From the NCBI GenBank assembly GCA_018671175.1, contig JABHIE010000003.1, forward strand, positions 100,560-164,559: a stretch of 64,000 nucleotides of DNA, in the 5' to 3' direction. Both the position numbers and the translations under genes were made by a program. This DNA comes from Planctomycetota bacterium (GTDB lineage: Bacteria; Planctomycetota; UBA1135). Under the pieces are notes generated by a model. That model made no database searches. It was not told the DNA's origin and saw only the letters and a list, made by a program, of their open reading frames with translations. Below, piece by piece: positions 17,522 to 25,681 of the stretch; within the stretch, counting starts at the first letter, position 1; every line of letters starts with the position of its first letter.

Positions 17522-17629
17522 GGGGGAGTTGTCACTTGCAACAAATGCGAACTTGCCCTTTGTGCCACTCTCGGAAGGGTTTCGGGATGACAAAAGGAGC
17601 AAGATTTTACGCATTTCAGCGCCCTTATG

Positions 17630-17682
17630 GATAACTCATTCCCTATGTATTCCTAGGGGTGCTCAAGGCGCAATAATGGGGC
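17630..17682. promoter_or_regulatory. Divergent promoter region, nqr operon and HtrA-type gene
   Basis: The 68-bp gap between ATG 17614 (-) and ATG 17683 (+). Minus strand: TTGCGC, 18 bases, TACATA is a possible promoter, giving a leader of about 25 bases to 17614. Plus strand: AATAAT (17672-17677) ends five bases before ATG 17683, consistent with the leaderless pattern seen elsewhere. Low certainty. Confidence 0.3.
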
Positions 17683-18771
17683 ATGGCGAACTTCTTCCCC
17701 CCTCACCGATTTTCTTCGTTTTCGAGCCTGCGTGTTGCCTGCATGCTTGGGCTTTTTGGAGCGTTTCTGGCTGTTGGGCTAGCGTTCTTTACGCCCCAGG
17801 CCCATGGTGAAAGCGATTTGAGCGGCATAAACCTGCCTGAATTATCGATGGCTATGGCTGATTTGGCTGAACCCGTTTTAGCTGCAACGGTTTATTTGCG
17901 TGTAGATCAATTCGAATCAGCAGAATCTGACCAAGACGCTCAAAGCGGTCAAGGTAGTGGCTTCGTCCTTGACGCCGCCAAGGGCCTCATTGGCACAAAC
18001 GCACATGTGGCCGGTTCGGCTCGCTCTATGGTTCGCGTAACCTTCGATGACGGAAGGGTTTGCGACGGCGTTGTCGTCGGCGCTGACCCGCAGTTTGACC
18101 TTGCCATTGTCAAAATTGAGCCTGGGTTCGCTAAGGCGCAACTCGAATGGGGTCAAAGCGACGCGCTCCGCCCAGGCGATTTCGTTTTGGCTGTTGGCAA
18201 CCCTTTCGGGCTCAAAGGCACGGTTAGTTTCGGTCTAGTCAGCGCACTCGGTCGCCGCCTAGATATGCGTGAGGACAGCTACGAAAGTTATGTGCAATTT
18301 GACGCGTTTATCGCTCCCGGTTCATCGGGTGGCCCGCTCGTTGATATGCGGGGGCAGCTCATCGGCGTCAATACCGCAATTGGCGGGCAAACGGGCTCAT
18401 GGGAAGGTATCTCTTATGCCGTGCCAGAAGCCATGGCTCAAAGTGTGCTTGAGGCACTGGCCAGCGGTAAGCCATTGCAGAGAGCTAAGTTAGGAGTGGC
18501 TGTACGAGATGTCGATGCCAAATTTGGACGGCTTGTCGACCTAGACCCACCTCGTGGGGCCCGCATTACGAAAGTCATGCCCGATTCACCAGCTGCGCAA
18601 GGCGGCCTTGAGCTTGGTGATGTCATCCTTAGCCTTGATGGTGTGGCGATTACAGATTCAGCACATCTCCGCGCTCGGATTGGTGCGTTGAGCCCTCAGA
18701 CGACCATTAAGCTTGAGGTTTGGCGAGATGAGGAGATGCAGCTTGTGCGTATCGCTTTGGCCGCTAAGTAA
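17683..18771 (+). CDS. HtrA/DegP-type serine protease with one PDZ domain
   Basis: 362 aa, exported by an N-terminal hydrophobic segment (~17-38). Trypsin-like domain with catalytic triad His108 (GTNAHVAG), Asp139 (FDLAIVK) and Ser215 in APGSSGGPLV; the residue before the serine is Ser instead of the usual Asn. A PDZ domain follows from ~265 (AKLGVAVRDV, ITKVMPDSPAAQGGLELGDVILSLDG). A single PDZ suggests DegS/HhoB-like envelope protein quality control. It stands alone and divergent from nqrA. The 15-bp palindrome 18769-18783 spans its stop and the stop of the convergent gene. Confidence 0.88.
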   Translation: MANFFPPHRFSSFSSLRVACMLGLFGAFLAVGLAFFTPQAHGESDLSGINLPELSMAMADLAEPVLAATVYLRVDQFESAESDQDAQSGQGSGFVLDAAKGLIGTNAHVAGSARSMVRVTFDDGRVCDGVVVGADPQFDLAIVKIEPGFAKAQLEWGQSDALRPGDFVLAVGNPFGLKGTVSFGLVSALGRRLDMREDSYESYVQFDAFIAPGSSGGPLVDMRGQLIGVNTAIGGQTGSWEGISYAVPEAMAQSVLEALASGKPLQRAKLGVAVRDVDAKFGRLVDLDPPRGARITKVMPDSPAAQGGLELGDVILSLDGVAITDSAHLRARIGALSPQTTIKLEVWRDEEMQLVRIALAAK

Positions 18772-18783
18772 TCGAGTCGATTA
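18769..18783. repeat. Perfect palindrome joining two convergent stop codons
   Basis: TAATCGA-G-TCGATTA contains the TAA of the HtrA-type gene and the TAA of the minus-strand gene. The stem is short (7 bp) and there is no T-run, so it is a weak terminator at best. Confidence 0.4.
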
Positions 18784-19911
18784 TTTGTGCTTGACCTCTT
18801 TCAGGAGGAAATCGAGATCTTTGTGCTTTTGGCTGACGCGTTTGTGGAAATTCTTCACGAATTTCGGGTCGTAGCGTAAGAGTGCTTCCATTAGATGGTC
18901 GGGTGATGGGTCGGGCATTTGAGCGCATTCCAGAAGGAAATCACCCAGATTTCGTGAGCCTTTTTTGCTGTTCTGCCATTTTCTAGTTTCGAGCAATTTT
19001 TGCGCGATTCCCCAATTCCAAGAGAGAGCCACTAAGTCTATGCCTAGGCTCTCCTGGCGCAAAAGCTCGTGCAATTTGTTTGTGATAACGGATTTTTTCT
19101 TGCCTAGGTTCGATTGGAGGATGCGGAACTCGAGTGCGTAGCCAATGTGATAATTGCTAGGAATCACGCCAACGCGCGAGCCACGCCGCGCAAAGCAGAA
19201 GTGTCCGCCAGAAAAAGCGACTTCAAGGATTTCACGAAAGCCAAGAAAAACGGGCGGGATAGCGCCAAACTGATCTTTCAGGAGCTGCTCAGCAACTCGG
19301 CTAACGAGATTAGAGAGCGGGACAAAAGCTTCCCAGTCGCAGCTTGTTACATCACCGCAAGAGCCTGGATAGGAGTTGGGCTCGCCGATGCAAGCTTCGT
19401 GGTTATAAGGCTTTAAGGGAGTGTAAATGAGGCGATTGATGAGGTGCAGGCCATCTCTAGGCATCATGTTGAAGAGCTCTCGATCGAGCAGTTTGTCGAC
19501 GACTAAAATGAAAATGGGCTCGATGGGTTTGGCCGAAGCTGGGCTAGCCATTGGCTTCATCGTGGGCTGGGGTGTCATGTAATCGCATGCCAGCCAATCA
19601 AAAATCTGATTTAGTGCACTTTCGAGAGAGACTTTTCGCCCACTCGGGCGAGATTTTGTGCTTGCCATTGCAAAAAGTAAATCATGACCTTTAGGGGCGA
19701 TGACAACGACTCGCTCATCGCAAATCTTGTGCAATTGGAATTGCGGCTGGCTGGGGTTGGCCGAAAGCTCTGCGATGCGTTCGCGGCACTCAATCAGGGT
19801 CAAAGACTCTTTTTGCGCTGGAGCGAGCGCATCTTGACTTGGGTGAAAGGCAGATAAGGATGGTGCGCAGACCATGCAGAAGAGAATTGGAAAAAGGAAA
19901 CGAGAGTTCAT
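18781..19911 (-). CDS. Secreted protein of unknown function (376 aa)
   Basis: Not recognised. An N-terminal signal peptide (FLFPILFCMVCAPSLSA) directs export. The mature part has several Cys (IECRERIAEL, KICDERV, CIGEPN, SCGDVTSCDW) that could form disulfides, an N-terminal domain with VVVIAPKGHDLLFA, a proline-rich linker (PQPTMKPMASPASAKPIEP) and a helical basic C-terminus. No known catalytic motif. It is monocistronic: preceded by a terminator 46 bases upstream of its ATG and facing the HtrA-type gene. Codon use looks more A/T-rich than that of its neighbours. Confidence 0.5.
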   Translation of the reverse strand: MNSRFLFPILFCMVCAPSLSAFHPSQDALAPAQKESLTLIECRERIAELSANPSQPQFQLHKICDERVVVIAPKGHDLLFAMASTKSRPSGRKVSLESALNQIFDWLACDYMTPQPTMKPMASPASAKPIEPIFILVVDKLLDRELFNMMPRDGLHLINRLIYTPLKPYNHEACIGEPNSYPGSCGDVTSCDWEAFVPLSNLVSRVAEQLLKDQFGAIPPVFLGFREILEVAFSGGHFCFARRGSRVGVIPSNYHIGYALEFRILQSNLGKKKSVITNKLHELLRQESLGIDLVALSWNWGIAQKLLETRKWQNSKKGSRNLGDFLLECAQMPDPSPDHLMEALLRYDPKFVKNFHKRVSQKHKDLDFLLKEVKHK

Positions 19912-19956
19912 CTATTCAGGAAGAGAGAAAACCGAAGGACTGGGACAGGGAATTTC

Positions 19957-19996
19957 AAAAAAAAATGAGCCGCGATGCCCCCCGGCACCACGGCTC
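19957..19996 (-). terminator. Intrinsic terminator between the EboC/TatD-like gene and the 19911 gene
   Basis: Minus-strand stem GAGCCG...CGGCTC (19996-19967; 13 positions, two mismatches) with loop GGGG, followed by A and nine T (19965-19957). It lies ~70 bases after the stop at 20067 and 46 bases before the next start at 19911. It may simply end the upstream operon or act as a leader attenuator for 19911; the loop matches that of the 29532-29570 terminator. Confidence 0.8.
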
Positions 19997-20066
19997 TCCA
20001 TCCCCTCTGAGAAATGGGCAGGAATAACCCCTGCATGTCTCCTTATACGACGAGAAAAGAGAGTTG

Positions 20067-20870
20067 TTACTTCCTTTTTTCGAGTTTTAGGCGATTTTCA
20101 CCATAAAACTCGACAGGGTTGTCCCAGACCAGCTTTTGGATCGCCTCTCGGCTTGCGCCACGCTGCTCAAGCATTGCCGCTGCTTTGACGACTAGCATGG
20201 GGTCAGATTTGCCCCAATCGCCACTCGTATTGACAGTGATGTGCTCATTGCCAAACTCAAAGAAAATATTCGCGAATCGCTCCTTGGTTAGTTTGGTAGC
20301 GGGGTAAAGCGTGTGCCCAGCCCAGAAACCCGCATCAAGAATCATCTTGGTGGTTTCTTCGGTCGAATGGTCGATGATGACGCTGAGCGGGTCAAAATCA
20401 AATTCTTTGACAACATCAATCGTGAGTTGAGTGCCGCGAGCTTTATCACGGTGCGGGGTATGCACCATTACCGGCAGGTCAAACTCTTTGGCCATCTCAA
20501 GTTGTTTGCGGAAGGCGCGGTCTTCGGCGTCAGTTATCGAGTCGTAGCCCAGCTCACCAATTGCGACGCAGCCCTCGCGAGCTAGGAAGTCGGGCAAGAT
20601 TTCTAAGACCTCGTCGGCTAGTTTTTCATTGTTGGCCTCTTTGGGGTTTAGGCCAATGGTGCAACGATGCTCAATGCCAAAAGTGGCGGCCCGCTCGCGT
20701 TCCCATTCGAGGATCATTGAAAAATAATCGATGAATGTGCCGACACTGGTGCGCGGCTGGCCCAACCAAAAAGAGGGCTCGACCACGGCTCGCACGCCCG
20801 CGAGATACATGTTTTCGTAATCATCGGTCGTCCGCGAGATGCAGTGGATGTGTGGGTCGAAGAATTTCAT
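20067..20870 (-). CDS. TatD-like metal-dependent hydrolase, EboC-like
   Basis: 267 aa amidohydrolase-type barrel. Metal ligands: DPHIH at the N-terminus, GELGYD near residue 122, VHTPH (~155) and DHSTEE (~190). The segments SRTTDDYENMYLAGVRAVVEP, FWLGQPRTSVGTFIDYF and CTIGLNPKEANNE resemble, from memory, the EboC branch of the TatD superfamily more than true DNase TatD. The substrate of EboC is not established; other ebo genes are not adjacent. Its start overlaps the Lon-like gene stop by four bases. It ends with a basic tail before a terminator. Confidence 0.68.
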   Translation of the reverse strand: MKFFDPHIHCISRTTDDYENMYLAGVRAVVEPSFWLGQPRTSVGTFIDYFSMILEWERERAATFGIEHRCTIGLNPKEANNEKLADEVLEILPDFLAREGCVAIGELGYDSITDAEDRAFRKQLEMAKEFDLPVMVHTPHRDKARGTQLTIDVVKEFDFDPLSVIIDHSTEETTKMILDAGFWAGHTLYPATKLTKERFANIFFEFGNEHITVNTSGDWGKSDPMLVVKAAAMLEQRGASREAIQKLVWDNPVEFYGENRLKLEKRK

Positions 20871-23332
20871 GATTCTTTTTTCTTACTTGATTTGGTTCCG
20901 TCTTTTGAATCACTTTTCGATTCATCGTCACTCGACAGTTTTTCCAATCGAGCAGCCACTGCTTTTGAGACAGCCTGAATGGATTTTCCAGTTAAAAGTG
21001 CAATGCCCTGATCGACATGCTCAACTTCATAAAGGTGGAATTTGCCCGCACGAATGGCCGCCACAACATCAGGTGGCAACATCAAGTCTTCGACATTTGC
21101 TTTGGGGAGCAAAATGCCTTGGGTGCCCGTCAAACCCCGCGCTGCGCAGAGATTGAAGAAGCCCTCAATCTTTTCATTGATGCCACCGATTGCGAGGACA
21201 TCACCCTTCATGTTAATCGCACCTGTAACAGCTAGATCATTACGCACAGGGAAGCCGGTCAGCTCACTGAGCACGGCATAAACCTCGGTCGAGCTGGCGG
21301 AGTCGCCATCAATAGGGCCGTAGCTTTGATCAAAGACCAGCGACATGCGCGCAGGGATGGGTTTTTCTTGGCCATAACGCCAGCGCAAAAAGTTGACCAC
21401 CATATGCATGCCTTTGTTATAAATCGAACCCGCGAGGTCAACATCGCGCTCGATGTTGCTCATGCTCTCATCACCAGCGCTAACCATTGCCGAAACGCGA
21501 CAGGGGCGGCCAAAACCGAGAGGCCCAATTTGCACAACGGTGAGTGCGTTTACGGTGCCAACCATCTCGCCATCGGTTGTGATGTCATAGATGCCTTCTT
21601 CGAGCATACGCTGGTGCCACTCGGCATCAGCCGAATGCTGCCGCATGTAATGGGTGCGTGCAGCATTGACGACATCACGGTCGATACTCTTCTTTCCGTC
21701 GAGTCGCGCTAAATAGGCGGCTTCGCGTGCGAAATCCATGATTCGAGGCAATCGCGTGCTGACTCGGTTGCGGCGGCCAGTCGTGCGCACACCTAATTCA
21801 ACCACGGCGCGCATGCCAGATTTTGTGAACTTGGGGAGACCCTCAGCCGCAGCGGTTTCGCGCAAACTTGACACGAGCGAGCTCACATTTTTTGCGCTAA
21901 GTTCAAGTGTGTTTTGAAATTCAGCTTTAACTTTGAAAATATGGCGGAACTCATAATCATCGTCATGGAGGAAATCCCACATGTTGCCGGAGCCTACCAA
22001 AATCAATTTTAAGTCAGGGCGCAAAGCTTCGGGGCGGATGCCTGTTGAGCCAAGTGGTGACATGGTTTCGAGAGCGTGGATCTCAAGTCGCCCAGTTTGC
22101 ATCGTGCGTTTGAGTGCGCGCCAGACTTCCGCCTCTTGAAAAATATCGCGCGCATTTAGCACGAGATAACCGCCATCGGCTTGCAAAATCGAACCAGGGC
22201 GGACGGCCATATGGATGCGCCCCAGCCCACCCGCTGCAATGCGTCGCTCAACCGCACCGAAGAGGTTGGCGTAGTTTGGGTGTTGCTCGAAAATGATTGG
22301 GCAACCTTCGTTGGCATGGCGGACGAGATTAACCTGAAAGCATTCCAGGCCGACCGCGTCTTCAACATCGTCTTCAATCCCCTCGCCTGTTTCTTGCGTG
22401 ATGTGTTGGCGCAAGAAAAGTTGCGGGCTTTGCAGTGCGAATTGCGCACAGTCACCGAGCCAAGAAGCGAGCTCAATATCGGCATTTAATTCTTCGGCGA
22501 GTGCGAGTGTTACATCTTCGACGACTTCTTGGATAACCTCTTCGTCCATGGCCCCAACTTCGCGAATCAGGCGCAAACCGAGTTTGCGTGCTTTGCGGTG
22601 AGCTTGGCTCAATTCAGTGAGGAAGGTTTCGCGCAGAGCAATAAGTTGTTTCAGCTCTTCGGCTTTTGGCCGTGCATCGCCAGGTAATTGAAGCGCGTCA
22701 TCAGGCGAGAAAACCTTGCCACCGATTAAGAAGTAAATGTCATTGCGTGTACCGCTTTCCGCTTCGACTTGAACGAGAGCTAGCCCCTTGCCCTTGGCGC
22801 GTCGACCTAAGCGTTGGAAGAGCTGCGACTCGCGCTTTTCGTAACGCTTGGACATCTCGTTGCGCCGCGCTTGATGCTCGTCACTGGACAAGTACTTCGG
22901 AATTTCGCGTGCGAGTACATGCACCCAGCCTTCCATGCCTTGGCGTAGCAAAGTGCCCATTCCTGCGGGTAATGCAAGGTGAGCTGGGCGGAAAGGATCA
23001 GCGAAATTATGGACATAAACATGATCTTTAGGTAGATCGCATTTGAGTGCCATGTGCTCGAGCAACTTGGCCACAACTTCGGCTTGGCCGATGCCGCCAA
23101 GACCACACACGAAAACGTTATAGCCTGGTGCGTCAACAGCGAGCGCCATCTTGAGCGCATCGAGTGCACGAGATTGACCGTGCAAGCCCGGGATTGGAGC
23201 ACTCGCCTCGGTTTGCTTTTGAGCCTTTGGAATCCAGGATGCAGGGCAAACCCAAGTCGTTTCGGCGGGCTTGAGCTTGCGAGGAAGTTTGGGATAAGTC
23301 GTTGGGGTCATTGTGGGTTTTGCTGAAGCCAT
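20867..23332 (-). CDS. Lon-type ATP-dependent protease (AAA_32/LonC-like family)
   Basis: 821 aa. The C-terminal Lon protease domain is clear: catalytic serine in PIDGDSASSTEVYAVLSEL and lysine in GGINEKIEGFF, the Ser-Lys dyad. The middle has GSTGIRPEALRPDLKLILVGS and a long helical insertion. The N-terminal nucleotide site reads CGLGGIGQAEVV where Walker A would be G-x-x-G-x-G-K-T, so ATP binding may be altered, as in other members of this family. It is cytoplasmic, likely for degradation of damaged or specific proteins. It overlaps the GT-C gene by 25 bases and the EboC-like gene by four. Not classical Lon, which has a different N-terminal domain. Confidence 0.82.
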   Translation of the reverse strand: MASAKPTMTPTTYPKLPRKLKPAETTWVCPASWIPKAQKQTEASAPIPGLHGQSRALDALKMALAVDAPGYNVFVCGLGGIGQAEVVAKLLEHMALKCDLPKDHVYVHNFADPFRPAHLALPAGMGTLLRQGMEGWVHVLAREIPKYLSSDEHQARRNEMSKRYEKRESQLFQRLGRRAKGKGLALVQVEAESGTRNDIYFLIGGKVFSPDDALQLPGDARPKAEELKQLIALRETFLTELSQAHRKARKLGLRLIREVGAMDEEVIQEVVEDVTLALAEELNADIELASWLGDCAQFALQSPQLFLRQHITQETGEGIEDDVEDAVGLECFQVNLVRHANEGCPIIFEQHPNYANLFGAVERRIAAGGLGRIHMAVRPGSILQADGGYLVLNARDIFQEAEVWRALKRTMQTGRLEIHALETMSPLGSTGIRPEALRPDLKLILVGSGNMWDFLHDDDYEFRHIFKVKAEFQNTLELSAKNVSSLVSSLRETAAAEGLPKFTKSGMRAVVELGVRTTGRRNRVSTRLPRIMDFAREAAYLARLDGKKSIDRDVVNAARTHYMRQHSADAEWHQRMLEEGIYDITTDGEMVGTVNALTVVQIGPLGFGRPCRVSAMVSAGDESMSNIERDVDLAGSIYNKGMHMVVNFLRWRYGQEKPIPARMSLVFDQSYGPIDGDSASSTEVYAVLSELTGFPVRNDLAVTGAINMKGDVLAIGGINEKIEGFFNLCAARGLTGTQGILLPKANVEDLMLPPDVVAAIRAGKFHLYEVEHVDQGIALLTGKSIQAVSKAVAARLEKLSSDDESKSDSKDGTKSSKKKES

Positions 23333-24945
23333 TCTTGAATGGCTTGAAGATTGCGTGCGGCCAGCGCATGTTGCGGGTCAAGCCCAAGAGTTGCGCGCAA
23401 CTCGTCGATGGCTTCAGGCCAGCGCTCAAGTTTCATGAGTGTTTGCGCGAGATCAAAGTGAGTCGTTGCCGTGTCGTAGCCACGGAAAATCGCTTGCCTT
23501 AGATTTTTTTCTGCCAGCGCCAACAAGATTTGTGGCTCTTGCAAAGGGGTGGTGTTTTCAGTCGGAGTGCCCACGACGGCGCCATCGGCTAGAACACGGT
23601 AACTCGCGCCCAAACTGTGCTGGAATTGGCCACGAAAGTCATTGGGCGAATCAGCGGGGTTAAGGCTTGGTAAGAAAACGCTTACAAAAAGAGCGAGCCA
23701 AAGCCAGTAGCGATTATGCTCAGTGAGCCGTTGCAAACCCCAAGGAATCAGGAATACAGCAATCGGTAAAATGGGCATGCGGTAGCGCGGGCCATACCAA
23801 AAAATCAACACCACTAAAACGGGCATAAGGAAGAGCAGCAAAATACCTTTTGCCTGATGAGCATCTCGGTCACGCCGCTTGCGCCACAAAAGGAAAATCG
23901 CGGGCAGGGCCAACCAAATTGCATTAGCCGTACGAATGGGAGTGCGCAACTCAGCCAGCGGCGAGCCAAAATCATCGTTGCGCGATTCGAGAGTGGGCTG
24001 GTAAACATCGCCGTAATGGACGGAAGTCATTAGCCAAGCCAGCTTGCGCCCATGCAACAGCAGCGCATCAACGGGCTTATCCATTAAGAAAGTCAGCCCT
24101 TGGGCGAAGAAATAGTTAGAAGTTGCGCTCCAACTGGCTTCCCCCGTGGCCTTGCTTGCCATTGAAAAGGCGTCGGCATTTTGTTGAAGCCGCGAAGCTG
24201 AGACGCCTGGGATGGCGTGGTAAATGCCCGTCGCGCCCTCTGCATTTCCGTGAAAATAAGTTACACCTGCCTGCGCGCTAATCGGGATAAACTCAGCTCC
24301 GCTGGTCGTGCGGGAAGTTGCAACATAGTTGTGCAGCGTGGCAGGGCTGATGACCAATAGAGCAATCGCGGCAAATCTCAACCTCGACTTGACTTGCGGG
24401 GCCGACCACCATGCAAAGAACGGAATCGTCAAGAGCATGGCCGGGTTGGCTAAACAAGATAGGCCAAGAGATGCCGCAAGTGAGCGCCGCCTTTGTTGCT
24501 CGGCAAGCCAAAGGACGAGTGCAATCGTGAATAACTGCACGCTTGGGTTCAGCAATCGCGCTGCGTAAAAAGTAGGCTCGCTACAGAAAAGGTAGAAGAG
24601 ACCGCTGAGTAAACCGCACTTCAGATTAAAGTGCCGCCGCGCGGCATCGGCGATGAGGAAAACCGTTGCGCCGTGCAAGAGGCTTTGTGCGGCCAAAATT
24701 CCAGGGAGCCCAAAGCCCAGAGTACGCAAGAACCCCAAAAAGTAGGGGTAGAGAGGCGCCGATAAAAAAGGTGTCTCGCCGACCAAGTGCCCGTCTGCTA
24801 TGTCATTTGCCCAATCCCAGTACATGGCGGCGTCTTCGACGGGCAAGCGGGCAAAAGGGTTGCCTTGCCACGCGGCCCACGCACCAAGGCCTTGCCAGAA
24901 AATGGCAAAGAAAGCGAGATGGATGGGGCGCAGGCGTGAGAACAT
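23308..24945 (-). CDS. GT-C (ArnT/PMT-like) membrane protein with C-terminal TPR
   Basis: 545 aa, about eleven membrane spans. The first loop contains RLPVEDAAMYWDWANDIADGH, with the acidic pair typical of PMT/ArnT-type glycosyltransferases (dolichyl- or undecaprenyl-phosphate sugar donors). The last ~75 residues form TPR repeats (AEKNLRQAIFRGYDTATTHFDLAQTLMKLERW and RATLGLDPQHALAARN), probably periplasmic. First gene of the operon GT-C / Lon-like / EboC-like. TAAACT seven bases before ATG suggests a leaderless start. The acceptor is unknown. Confidence 0.72.
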   Translation of the reverse strand: MFSRLRPIHLAFFAIFWQGLGAWAAWQGNPFARLPVEDAAMYWDWANDIADGHLVGETPFLSAPLYPYFLGFLRTLGFGLPGILAAQSLLHGATVFLIADAARRHFNLKCGLLSGLFYLFCSEPTFYAARLLNPSVQLFTIALVLWLAEQQRRRSLAASLGLSCLANPAMLLTIPFFAWWSAPQVKSRLRFAAIALLVISPATLHNYVATSRTTSGAEFIPISAQAGVTYFHGNAEGATGIYHAIPGVSASRLQQNADAFSMASKATGEASWSATSNYFFAQGLTFLMDKPVDALLLHGRKLAWLMTSVHYGDVYQPTLESRNDDFGSPLAELRTPIRTANAIWLALPAIFLLWRKRRDRDAHQAKGILLLFLMPVLVVLIFWYGPRYRMPILPIAVFLIPWGLQRLTEHNRYWLWLALFVSVFLPSLNPADSPNDFRGQFQHSLGASYRVLADGAVVGTPTENTTPLQEPQILLALAEKNLRQAIFRGYDTATTHFDLAQTLMKLERWPEAIDELRATLGLDPQHALAARNLQAIQEWLQQNPQ

Positions 24946-24952
24946 GGGGGCT

Positions 24953-24958
24953 AGTTTA
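24953..24958 (-). promoter_or_regulatory. -10-like TAAACT directly before ATG 24945
   Basis: TAAACT (minus strand) then AGCCCCC and ATG, so transcription would start at the ATG. The same TAAACTAG string occurs before ATG 46721. No -35 match was found. Confidence 0.4.
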
Positions 24959-24984
24959 TGCCCTTGCCTCGGTAGATTTCTTCC

Positions 24985-25012
24985 TTGAGGCTTTTGTTTT
25001 ATGCCCTATATT
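24985..25012 (+). promoter_or_regulatory. sodB promoter, leaderless
   Basis: TTGAGG (24985-24990), 16 bases, TATATT (25007-25012), then six bases to ATG 25019. This is the best promoter pair in the window and supports 25019, not 25001, as the start of sodB. Confidence 0.55.
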
Positions 25013-25018
25013 GAGCAC

Positions 25019-25591
25019 ATGACATACGAACTTCCGGAACTCCCGTTTGGCAAGCAAGATCTCGAGCCACATATCTCAGCTGAGACGCTCGATTATCACC
25101 ATGGCAAACACCACGCAGCCTATGTTGCCAACTTAAATAAACTAACTGACGGTGATTCGTCAAAAAGTCTTGAAGCTCTTATCGCTGAGAGCTCAGGTGG
25201 CCTTTTCAACAATGCCGCTCAAGTCTGGAACCACACTTTTTACTGGTCTTGCATGAAGCCAGGCGGTGGCGGCGCCCCAGAAGGCGATTTGGCGGCTCGT
25301 ATCGATGCTGATTTTGGCAGCTTTGCCGAATTCATTACGGCATTTAAAGCCGCTGCGATGGGCCAATTCGGTTCGGGTTGGGCCTGGCTGGTCGAGAAAG
25401 ACAGCAAGTTGTCAATCGTTGCCACAGGTAACGCCGGAAACCCAATGACCGACGGCTACAAGCCCTTGCTAACGGTCGATGTCTGGGAGCATGCTTACTA
25501 TGTTGACTTCCGCAACGCCCGCCCGGGGTATCTGAATACTTTCTTTGAAAGTCTCGTCAACTGGGCATTCGTTAGCCAAAATTTGGGCTAA
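25019..25591 (+). CDS. sodB: Superoxide dismutase, Fe/Mn family
   Basis: 190 aa cytoplasmic enzyme that converts superoxide to peroxide and oxygen. The N-terminus TYELPELPFGKQDLEPHISAET matches the family; ligands are the first His of YHHGKHH (His27), His in WNHTFYW (~74), and Asp and His in DVWEHAYY. GQFGSGWAWLV and the WNHTFYW form resemble iron-type SodB, but metal cannot be fixed by sequence alone. ATG 25001 would add six residues inside the promoter and is rejected. A strong terminator follows immediately. Confidence 0.95.
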   Translation: MTYELPELPFGKQDLEPHISAETLDYHHGKHHAAYVANLNKLTDGDSSKSLEALIAESSGGLFNNAAQVWNHTFYWSCMKPGGGGAPEGDLAARIDADFGSFAEFITAFKAAAMGQFGSGWAWLVEKDSKLSIVATGNAGNPMTDGYKPLLTVDVWEHAYYVDFRNARPGYLNTFFESLVNWAFVSQNLG

Positions 25592-25605
25592 TCAGGAACT
25601 ATACT

Positions 25606-25641
25606 GCCCCATTTTGCCCGCGCGGCAAAATGGGGCTTTTT
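25606..25641 (+). terminator. Intrinsic terminator of sodB
   Basis: Perfect 13-bp stem GCCCCATTTTGCC / GGCAAAATGGGGC (25606-25618, 25624-25636), five-base loop, five T (25637-25641), 14 bases after the sodB stop. Confidence 0.92.
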
Positions 25642-25681
25642 GCGTATATAGGCATGGGCTATTCCTTGTCAGAGGCGCACC

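Noticed and set aside
20067-20870. Classical TatD DNase call
   Set aside because: The N-terminal segments SRTTDDYE and FWLGQPRTSVGTF fit the EboC-like branch better, so only the superfamily and likely branch are stated.
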